IMG/VR virus record: IMGVR_UViG_3300027782_000058
Coordinates: 27,080 to 91,079 of that record
Source: a virus
Length of the DNA: 64,000 bases
Direction: 5' to 3' (one strand)
In this document: one piece after another, positions 56,727 through 62,669 of the stretch
How positions within the stretch are numbered: position 1 is the first letter of the stretch
Layout: every line of letters begins with the position of its first letter
Position numbers and translations under genes: made by a program
The notes under the pieces: generated by a model
Databases searched by the model: none
What the model was told of the DNA's origin: nothing
The model's input: the letters and a program-made list of their open reading frames with translations, nothing else

Positions 56727-56863
56727 CGATCCTAGAACTGAACGATCAAGAGTACGCATGCGCGATCATGCGCGGCTGCGGAGTTCTCAATATCGCTGCA
56801 GCCCTAGGTAGGGACCACTCGCTCGACTGCAGATTCTGCACAGGAAAGATGGAGATCACATGA
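56723..56863 (+). CDS. Tiny Cys-rich protein between helicase and nuclease, 46 aa
   Basis: ATG at 56723 overlaps the helicase stop and its own stop overlaps the next ATG at 56860, both as ATGA, so it is firmly placed in the operon. The 46-residue product has AALGRDHSLDCRFC and four Cys in all (residues ~13, 19, 36 and 39), which could bind zinc. No family recognised. Confidence 0.75.
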   Translation: MTILELNDQEYACAIMRGCGVLNIAAALGRDHSLDCRFCTGKMEIT

Positions 56864-57783
56864 CAGTAAGACTTTCTAACTCAGAGATCCAAACGTTCAA
56901 GGATTGCCGACGCAAGTGGTGGCTGGCCTACTACCGACGACTGCAGCCCCTTTACAAGGAGACGACTGGAGCGCTTGCACTCGGCTCTCGCGTTCACGAA
57001 GCGCTGGACATGTATTACTCGAAGGACATTCCTCTTCTGGTGGCCCACGCTGAGTTGGTCGAGAAGGATCGACTTCTTGTAGCCGATCACATGTTCGGCA
57101 CTGAAACCCTCGACAAGGAAGCCGACCTAGGTCGCATCATGCTGGAGGGATACCTTCAGTGGATCGAGGAGGAGGGCATCGACATGGAACTTGAGTTCGT
57201 GTCCTCCGAGGAGAAGATCTCGGCCAGCCTGTTCAATGGTGAGGTTGAGTTGCAGGGAAAGTTGGACATGCGTGTCCGGCGTAGGGCAGATGGTGTCCGG
57301 TTGTTCCGAGACTTCAAGACAGTCGGAGGAAGTCTCTCGGACTTTGCCAACCTTGCTCAGACTAACGAGCAGATCCTCACCTACATGCTTCTTGAGTCAA
57401 TGAAGGTCGATGAGCCCGAGCGTTGCGAGGGCGGCATCTTCACGATGCTCAAGAAAGTTCGTCGTACTGCTGCTGCGAAGCCGCCGTTCTACGATCAGAT
57501 CACAGTTCGACACAACGTGTTCGCGCTCAGGACTTTTTGGAAGCGAATTCACGGAACAATCGCAGACATGATGCGAGTGCGTAAGGCACTTGATGACGGT
57601 GAGGATCATGCGTTTGTCGCATACCCACGCCCGACTCGTGACTGCAAGTGGAAGTGCCAGTTCAGCACCATCTGCCCGATGTTCGATGACGGCAGTGCAG
57701 TAGAGGAAGCCATATCTGACATGTTCACAGAGGGCGATCCTTACGACTACTACAACACCAACGAATCAAAAGGAAGTGAGTGA
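56860..57783 (+). CDS. Cas4/RecB-like PD-(D/E)XK nuclease, 307 aa
   Basis: ATG at 56860. The nuclease signature is complete: LGSRVHEAL (H46), GKLDMRV (D136) and RDFKT (D151, K153). Four Cys, C16 in FKDCRRKWW and C262, C266 and C272 in DCKWKCQFSTIC, match the iron-sulfur staple of Cas4 and AddB-type nucleases. No CRISPR array is present, so it is a recombination or end-processing nuclease. It acts beside the RecA-like ATPase and the single-strand binding-like protein that follow. Confidence 0.85.
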   Translation: MTVRLSNSEIQTFKDCRRKWWLAYYRRLQPLYKETTGALALGSRVHEALDMYYSKDIPLLVAHAELVEKDRLLVADHMFGTETLDKEADLGRIMLEGYLQWIEEEGIDMELEFVSSEEKISASLFNGEVELQGKLDMRVRRRADGVRLFRDFKTVGGSLSDFANLAQTNEQILTYMLLESMKVDEPERCEGGIFTMLKKVRRTAAAKPPFYDQITVRHNVFALRTFWKRIHGTIADMMRVRKALDDGEDHAFVAYPRPTRDCKWKCQFSTICPMFDDGSAVEEAISDMFTEGDPYDYYNTNESKGSE

Positions 57784-57786
57784 CGT

Positions 57787-58578
57787 ATGAGTGTTATTCA
57801 ACGCTCTCTCACGGTGATGGTGTACGGCGAGTCCAAGGTCGGTAAGTCGACCTTCGCTGTCACCGCTCCGTACCCTCGACTGATGCTTGATGTGGAAGGC
57901 GGTCACCGCTTCCTTCCCGTCATCGTCAAGTACTGGGATCCGATGCGGGAGGAGCCTCCTGTCGCTGATGGCACTTGGGACACATGCGTTGTCACGGTTC
58001 GTGACTACGACACGGTTCTCAAGGCGTACGCATGGCTACAGACTGGCAAGCACCAGTTCAAGAGCCTGATCATCGACTCGATCTCCGAGTTGCAGGTCAA
58101 GTGCATGGATCAGATTGCTGGGTCCGAAGCGATGAAGATGCAGCAGTGGGGAGAGTTGCTTCGCCACATGGGAGGTCTTCTCCGCGATCTTCGTGACCTG
58201 ACGATGCACCCGACCAATCCGCTGGAGGCGGTGGTCTTGACCGCTATGGCGCGTCAGGATCAGACTGGCCGCTACAAGCCTTACCTTCAGGGTCAGTTGG
58301 CGATTCAGGCTCCGTACTTCTATGACATCCTCGGTGCTCTCACCGTCGAAGAGGTGTCCAACCCTGATCCAATGCAGCCCCCGTACAAGGTTCGACGGAT
58401 GTACGTCGAGCGGACGAACACCTATGAAGCGGGTGAGCGTGTGCAGGGTCGTCTTGGCTCAATCGTCGAGCAGGAGAATCTTTCTATCGAACGCATGCTT
58501 GACATTACCTTCGGCTCAGCCCAAGATCAGAACAGCGCAAGAAAGACAAACACCAAAAAGGAAGAGGTTGCATCATGA
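57787..58578 (+). CDS. Sak4-like RecA-fold ATPase, 263 aa
   Basis: ATG at 57787. Walker A is VYGESKVGKST (K20), Walker B SLIIDSISE (near residue 96), in the order of the AAA_24/Sak4 group of phage RecA-like proteins. The length and the downstream DUF669-like gene agree. Sak4 proteins promote single-strand annealing together with a partner. The start of the next gene overlaps its stop (ATGA). Confidence 0.8.
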   Translation: MSVIQRSLTVMVYGESKVGKSTFAVTAPYPRLMLDVEGGHRFLPVIVKYWDPMREEPPVADGTWDTCVVTVRDYDTVLKAYAWLQTGKHQFKSLIIDSISELQVKCMDQIAGSEAMKMQQWGELLRHMGGLLRDLRDLTMHPTNPLEAVVLTAMARQDQTGRYKPYLQGQLAIQAPYFYDILGALTVEEVSNPDPMQPPYKVRRMYVERTNTYEAGERVQGRLGSIVEQENLSIERMLDITFGSAQDQNSARKTNTKKEEVAS

Positions 58579-59108
58579 CATCGCTCAACTGGAACGACCT
58601 GATCAAGGACGCTGGAGACAGCGGCGCATCATTCGAACCCCTGCCCGATGGGGACTACGATCTGGAGATCGCTGAGGCCACTGCGACTGTGACGCAGTCG
58701 GGCAAGGCTATGTTCAAGGTCAAGGCTCAGGTTCTCTCTGGCCCGCACGCCAAGCGTCTGGTCTGGGACAACCTCGTGGTCTCTCCCGAGAACCCGAACG
58801 CTCTCGGCATCTTCTTCCGCAAGATGTCTGCTCTCGGTCTTGGTCAGGAGTTCTTCGCCAACAACCCGAGCAACGCTCAGATCGAGTCGGCGATGCTCAA
58901 GCGTCGGTTCCGTGCTCAGATCGGCTCTCGGACGTGGAACGGTCAGAAGCGCAACGAGGTCAAGAACTACTACCCGGCTCAGCAGACTGCGACCGCCTCG
59001 GCGGCTCCTGCCCCTGCCCCTGCCCCTGCCCCTGCCCCTGCTCCTGCTCCGGCACCGGCTCCTGCCACTGCGGCAGAAGCCACTATGGCCCCGGCTGCTC
59101 CTTTCTAG
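58575..59108 (+). CDS. DUF669-like single-strand DNA binding protein, 177 aa
   Basis: ATG at 58575 overlaps the ATPase stop. The N-terminal 135 residues (NWNDLIKDAGDSG, LPDGDYDLEIAEATATVTQ, GKAMFKVKAQVLSGPHAKRL) have the DUF669 pattern, which I know as OB-fold proteins paired with Sak4/RecA-like ATPases. The tail is an Ala-Pro repeat of about 20 residues and ends AAPF, where single-strand binding proteins often end in an acidic-Phe tip; here the acidic part is missing. The repeat is coded by CCTGCC hexamers near 59008-59045. Confidence 0.75.
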   Translation: MTSLNWNDLIKDAGDSGASFEPLPDGDYDLEIAEATATVTQSGKAMFKVKAQVLSGPHAKRLVWDNLVVSPENPNALGIFFRKMSALGLGQEFFANNPSNAQIESAMLKRRFRAQIGSRTWNGQKRNEVKNYYPAQQTATASAAPAPAPAPAPAPAPAPAPAPATAAEATMAPAAPF

Positions 59109-59126
59109 GACTGGTATCGCTGGTTC

Positions 59127-59148
59127 GTCGCCCGCTAGTCGGGCGGCG
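59127..59148 (+). terminator. Hairpin after the DUF669-like gene
   Basis: GTCGCCCG-CTAGT-CGGGCGGC, 19 nt after the stop, followed by GTTCC. It may end the helicase operon. Confidence 0.5.
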
Positions 59149-59177
59149 TTCCAGTTGGACTAGACGAGAGGACTTCC

Positions 59178-60194
59178 ATGAGAGTGCTTCTGACAGGCTG
59201 CACGTCGCAGCATGTATCAAAGAGCATCAATGACAGAATCCCCACATTCGCTGGACTCCTCAAGAAAGCATTGACAGGAGCAAGTAATGATGTAGTTTGG
59301 ATTGAGCCCTCGATGAGCATGGATGAGGAGTACGTCTCCTCATTTGATCTAGTCATCGTCGGCCTTGTGTCGCCTAACAGTCTGGTGGCCAACTACCTAT
59401 ACCCAGCACTTTCCGTGGCTGAGCACGCCTATCGGTCGGGAAACCTTGTCCTCATGACTGATGCCCCTGAGCCTCAGCGCCTATGGGCTGGTCTTGTGGC
59501 CGTTTCTGCCTCTCCTGAGAGCCTCCTGAAGGCCCTGTACGCCCGCAGGAAGGACTATGACAAGGCATGCGCCCCTGAGGTAGAGAAGCGGCTCAAAGGG
59601 TTCATACAGGCTCTCACAAGCGACGAATGGCCTCTCACTATTGCCCCATCTTTTCCGTGGACCGATCCCACGTTCCTTACTAGGCATATCCCGACGCTCA
59701 CTCAGGAGCGGTCTGCTGGAATCAACCTAGACTCTATGATAAATATCGGCAGTCTTCCCGATGCTGACGAAGGCTCATACTGGTGCGCTGAGGCTCCTGT
59801 CACTCCGTGGAGCACGAAGATGTCCAAGACTCTGGCTCTTCCGGTGGTACCTCTCAAGCAGGACCGAGCAGATGATATGCCAGTCATTGTTGAGCGGCTC
59901 AGGGGGAGTATCGGGACACTGGTCAGCACGCACCGGGGAGGGGAGCCGTGGTGGACGCCTGCTGTGTCGATCTCCCTCAAGGCTTATACTCCTGTCATCT
60001 CAGACTGGCGTGCTACTGAACATCTCGGTTGGATCTGGTCGATGCTTCCTGCAAACATCGAGGAGATGAGCCTTGAAGTCCGACGTGACTTGGCGACCCA
60101 ACAGGCTGCATCATACAAATCTAACACCCTAGACAGCATGCGCTCTATGGCGGCACTCATGTCCGTACTGAAGACTGCGGTTCCTGTGTCCTGA
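59178..60194 (+). CDS. Unknown protein, possibly GT-B-like, 338 aa
   Basis: ATG at 59178 after GAGAGGA. The start MRVLLTGCTSQHVSKS looks like the first strand and turn of a Rossmann-type fold, followed by the FDLVIVGLVSPNSLVANYLY strand and a long helix, NLVLMTDAPEPQRLW and a second half with SAGINLDSMINIGSLPDADE. Several parts (a first strand with a flexible loop, then VIVG) resemble glycosyltransferases of GT-B type, as found in phages that modify DNA, but no family motif is definite. It may instead be another nucleotide-binding enzyme. Confidence 0.5.
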   Translation: MRVLLTGCTSQHVSKSINDRIPTFAGLLKKALTGASNDVVWIEPSMSMDEEYVSSFDLVIVGLVSPNSLVANYLYPALSVAEHAYRSGNLVLMTDAPEPQRLWAGLVAVSASPESLLKALYARRKDYDKACAPEVEKRLKGFIQALTSDEWPLTIAPSFPWTDPTFLTRHIPTLTQERSAGINLDSMINIGSLPDADEGSYWCAEAPVTPWSTKMSKTLALPVVPLKQDRADDMPVIVERLRGSIGTLVSTHRGGEPWWTPAVSISLKAYTPVISDWRATEHLGWIWSMLPANIEEMSLEVRRDLATQQAASYKSNTLDSMRSMAALMSVLKTAVPVS

Positions 60195-60203
60195 ATAATT
60201 TTC

Positions 60204-60236
60204 TTGTCGGCGAACTGACTCTTTCTGCCCTAGGAT
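60204..60236 (+). promoter_or_regulatory. Possible leaderless promoter for the 81-aa gene
   Basis: TAGGAT (60231-60236) lies 7 nt before the ATG at 60244, the same spacing as at 8802 and 62169, and no Shine-Dalgarno site is present. The -35 is poor: TTGTCG at 60204 leaves a 21-nt spacer. Confidence 0.35.
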
Positions 60237-60243
60237 TTTGACT

Positions 60244-60489
60244 ATGACTGAATACTCAGACTCGACACGATGGACACCAGCAAACCACTCGCAACTGGTT
60301 AATGGGGATCTTGTCCGAGTGCTTCCAAATGCCTTTGGACATCGAGCCGGTGAGATCCATAATGGGAGAGTCGGAGTCGTCATTGACATCTCGGACGGTG
60401 ACATCGTGGTCAAGTCTGTAGATGACAAGTTTCCAGTCCTGAAAGCAGCGCACTACCCGATCTACAAGTTAGAAAAGAGTGCCGGATGA
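60244..60489 (+). CDS. Hypothetical protein, 81 aa
   Basis: ATG at 60244, apparently without a ribosome binding site. The middle (NGDLVRVLPNAFGHRAGEIH, GRVGVVIDISDGDIVVKSV) looks like a small SH3/KOW-like barrel, as in proteins that bind nucleic acid or ribosomal partners. Its stop overlaps the next ATG. Function unknown. Confidence 0.65.
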   Translation: MTEYSDSTRWTPANHSQLVNGDLVRVLPNAFGHRAGEIHNGRVGVVIDISDGDIVVKSVDDKFPVLKAAHYPIYKLEKSAG

Positions 60490-60704
60490 TCACCGCAGTT
60501 ATCCATCTGAACGTTGATGGAGACTCGTATGACGAGATCTTGGACAAGACGTACAAGATTCTTGGAGTAGTGCTTGACTTGGACTCAGATCAGGTACAGG
60601 ATCAAGTCAACATCGAGATCGAGATCTTTGAAAACGAAGAACTGATGGAAAATGACTCAGACCTGACGGCCACTATCACAGCAAGGTTGAAGAATGTCAG
60701 ATAA
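60486..60704 (+). CDS. Hypothetical acidic protein, 72 aa
   Basis: ATG at 60486 overlaps the previous stop (ATGA). A ferredoxin-like mix (TAVIHLNVDGDSYDEILDKT, YKILGVVLDLDSDQ, then an acidic strand VNIEIEIFENEELMEND and TATITARLKNVR). It resembles small phage proteins with no known role. Very acidic. Confidence 0.65.
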   Translation: MITAVIHLNVDGDSYDEILDKTYKILGVVLDLDSDQVQDQVNIEIEIFENEELMENDSDLTATITARLKNVR

Positions 60705-61074
60705 CGATACCGTGACCACTCCTGCAGCCCCAGCCCCAGCCCCCAGTGCTGCTGCTGCTAAGGACAAGACTCAGGCGGCGCAGGAAACAGTTGAACTTCG
60801 AGTAGAGGCTCTCCGAGAAGCGGCAGCAATCATCAGTAGTGATCGTAATGTCCAGTACGGACCTCCTGAAGAGAACTTCCAGAGGATTGCTGATCTCTGG
60901 TCCCTGCTGTTCGGTATCCCGATTACGCAGGAAGACGTTGCAATGGCATTCGTCGCCACCAAGATGGCGCGTTACATGAACCGCAGTTCCGGCTTCCAGC
61001 GCGACACTTGGATTGACATTGTTGGGTATGCAGGCTGTGGCTATGAAGTAGGGATGAAAGCCTCAAGCAAGTAG
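60694..61074 (+). CDS. DUF6378-like protein, 126 aa
   Basis: ATG at 60694 overlaps the previous gene by 11 nt. After an Ala/Pro-rich start, the core reads EALREAAAIISSDRNVQYG, PPEENFQRIADLWSLLFG, ITQEDVAMAFVATKMARYM and RDTWIDIVGYAGCGYE. This follows the DUF6378 pattern (DRxxxYGxPxxNFxRIAxLW, then DVaxxxxxxKxxR and DxwxDixGYaa), a helical family common in phages. Some members sit near nucleotide metabolism genes; the activity is unknown. Confidence 0.8.
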   Translation: MSDNDTVTTPAAPAPAPSAAAAKDKTQAAQETVELRVEALREAAAIISSDRNVQYGPPEENFQRIADLWSLLFGIPITQEDVAMAFVATKMARYMNRSSGFQRDTWIDIVGYAGCGYEVGMKASSK

Positions 61075-61113
61075 GGCAAAAATTTTCTTTAAAACAGACT
61101 TTGGGAGCATTTG

Positions 61114-61413
61114 TTGAGCCGGAATTCAATCTATCAAATCACGCCTCCGTGGAACTTTGATCAACCTCTATGCGCTGAGATTGGTGTAGAGATGTACTAC
61201 TTTGACTCTAAAGACGTGGATCTTCTTCCAAAAAGTGGCTATGACGTGGTGAAGAGTCTTTGCTTCAAGTGCGCGCATCAGACCGACTGCCTTGAATGGG
61301 GCATCAGGTACGAAAGTCATGGGCTCTGGGGTGGAGCCTCTGAGACTCGTCGTAGAGAGATTCGCAAGGAACGAGGAATTGTCCTTAACGAGGATCTTGA
61401 CCGATCTGCATGA
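61114..61413 (+). CDS. WhiB-family transcriptional regulator, 99 aa
   Basis: TTG at 61114 is 6 nt after GGGAG (61103-61107); the TTG at 61111 is closer and less likely. The four Cys of a WhiB [4Fe-4S] site are C20, C50, C53 and C59, exactly the C-x29-C-x2-C-x5-C spacing, followed by ESHGLWGGASETRRREIRKE, the G-x-WGG turn and basic helix. WhiB proteins bind the host primary sigma factor and alter transcription; phage forms are known to redirect or silence host genes. AT-rich sequence precedes it. Confidence 0.85.
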   Translation: MSRNSIYQITPPWNFDQPLCAEIGVEMYYFDSKDVDLLPKSGYDVVKSLCFKCAHQTDCLEWGIRYESHGLWGGASETRRREIRKERGIVLNEDLDRSA

Positions 61414-61426
61414 CCATACTCCACTA

Positions 61427-61452
61427 AAATGATGTGTGTATGCACGTCATTT
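61427..61452. promoter_or_regulatory. Palindrome before the 107-aa gene
   Basis: AAATGATGTG-TGTATG-CACGTCATTT, 10-bp arms with one wobble, ends just before the Shine-Dalgarno site (61454-61460). It overlaps a TAAAAT box (61425-61430). Could be an operator or a translation-control hairpin. Confidence 0.45.
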
Positions 61453-61466
61453 ATGGAGGTGTTCTA

Positions 61467-61790
61467 ATGGCAGCCAGTTCGTCAGTGCCACTGGCGATGT
61501 GTGAGTCATGCTGGCTCGTGGAGAACACCATGTGGGAGCCCGAGAGCATGGACGAAAACGGGCAGGTATTCGTTCGTCTTGTCGGTGTAGGCATGCCTGA
61601 AATCGTCGGAGCAGACACTGTAGAGGTCTGCTGCATGTGCGGAGAACTTACCGTCGTCGGCATCTATGTACTCAGAGACCCGTCAACTGTCCCCTTCCCA
61701 GATGGAGGAGAGGCAGACGGATTCGGCTTTGAAGTGGAAATGTCTGACTCAGACTCTGACTTTGAGACTGACTTTGAGGATGATGACTGA
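61467..61790 (+). CDS. Zinc-ribbon-like protein with acidic tail, 107 aa
   Basis: ATG at 61467 is 6 nt after TGGAGGT. The protein has LAMCESCWLV near residue 14 and VEVCCMCGELTVVGIYV near residue 58, two CxxC knuckles forming a likely zinc site with the first after a short Ser-rich start. The end is strongly acidic (DSDSDFETDFEDDD). It lies between two WhiB genes, so a regulatory role is likely but unproven. Confidence 0.75.
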   Translation: MAASSSVPLAMCESCWLVENTMWEPESMDENGQVFVRLVGVGMPEIVGADTVEVCCMCGELTVVGIYVLRDPSTVPFPDGGEADGFGFEVEMSDSDSDFETDFEDDD

Positions 61791-62131
61791 TGAAGGACCA
61801 TCGTCATGGGGATCAGTTGTGGGAAGAGTGGACCGGAAACGGGTATGAAAAACTCTTAGATGGAATCGTGTACTTCACGCACCCACATGTGTCACTTGAC
61901 GAAGATGTCGTGAAAAGAGCACTGGCATCAGCACTCCAGCGAGATGGAGTTGCAGACTCCCTTGGGATCGGATTCAAGATGGTCGAGTTCGCTACCATTT
62001 CATATCAATGGTCAGGATATGTGAGCGAAGAAATGCAGATGTCCTTCTGTGACGAGTCTGGTGAGACTTTCTATGGTGACTCAGTCGAAGTAGTCTTTCC
62101 GACCACCTTTGTGGAAATTGACTACCTTTAA
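61790..62131 (+). CDS. Hypothetical protein, 113 aa
   Basis: ATG at 61790 overlaps the previous stop (TGATG). The protein is acidic with a DEDVVKRALASALQRDGVAD helix and strands (KMVEFATISYQWSGYVSEEM, VEVVFPTTFVEIDYL). No family recognised. The next gene begins after a 37-nt gap that contains a putative promoter. Confidence 0.7.
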   Translation: MKDHRHGDQLWEEWTGNGYEKLLDGIVYFTHPHVSLDEDVVKRALASALQRDGVADSLGIGFKMVEFATISYQWSGYVSEEMQMSFCDESGETFYGDSVEVVFPTTFVEIDYL

Positions 62132-62161
62132 TCAACAAATGAGAAGAATGCTCTGTAGAAT
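62132..62161 (+). promoter_or_regulatory. Leaderless promoter of the second WhiB gene
   Basis: TCAACA (62132-62137), 18-nt spacer, TAGAAT (62156-62161), then 7 nt to the ATG at 62169. No Shine-Dalgarno site precedes that ATG. Confidence 0.45.
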
Positions 62162-62168
62162 ACAGTGC

Positions 62169-62669
62169 ATGTGGTCTCCGGCAAACAACCTCTCATGGCA
62201 GCGCGACTCCGAGTGCTCCAAACCAGAGAATGCCGAGGCTCTAGAATGGTTCTTCTCCCCCGACTTCAATCAAAAGTATCAGGCCAAAAACCTCTGCCAC
62301 TCGTGTCCTGTCCGCAAGGAGTGCCTTCAGTGGGCTCTTGAGCATCGCCAGATCTGGGGAATCTGGGGAGGCCGTGATGAGATTGACATTCGAAGAGCGC
62401 TCTCTGTCTCCTACAACGGAGAAGAAACTCGTCGTCGTAGATATCCAAACTGTCCTTACTGTTCAGCCCGTCCATCAAAGTTGGTCACGGATACGGTCGA
62501 CGTTCCCGGTGGCGGTCGCTGGACAACAGCAAAGATTGTCAGATGCACTGAGTGTGACTTTTCATGGAGAAGTCGTACGAGTGTCAATGCTGTCAAGGCA
62601 TATCAGGCTGAGAAAACAGAAAAGGCGGCTAAAGCCGCCAAAGAACGAGAGACAAAGAAAAAGCCCTAA
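62169..62669 (+). CDS. WhiB-family regulator with extra C-terminal zinc ribbon, 166 aa
   Basis: ATG at 62169 is chosen because WhiB sequence starts here (MWSPANNLSWQRD) and a -10 box lies 7 nt upstream. In-frame ATGs at 62139 and 62148 would add residues without a binding site. Cluster ligands are C16, C43, C46 and C52 (CHSCPVRKEC), followed by HRQIWGIWGGRDE. The unusual second half has NCPYCSARPSK and RCTECDFSW, a two-knuckle zinc ribbon, and a Lys/Ala-rich tail. Its stop codon overlaps that of the opposing fibre gene. Confidence 0.8.
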   Translation: MWSPANNLSWQRDSECSKPENAEALEWFFSPDFNQKYQAKNLCHSCPVRKECLQWALEHRQIWGIWGGRDEIDIRRALSVSYNGEETRRRRYPNCPYCSARPSKLVTDTVDVPGGGRWTTAKIVRCTECDFSWRSRTSVNAVKAYQAEKTEKAAKAAKERETKKKP

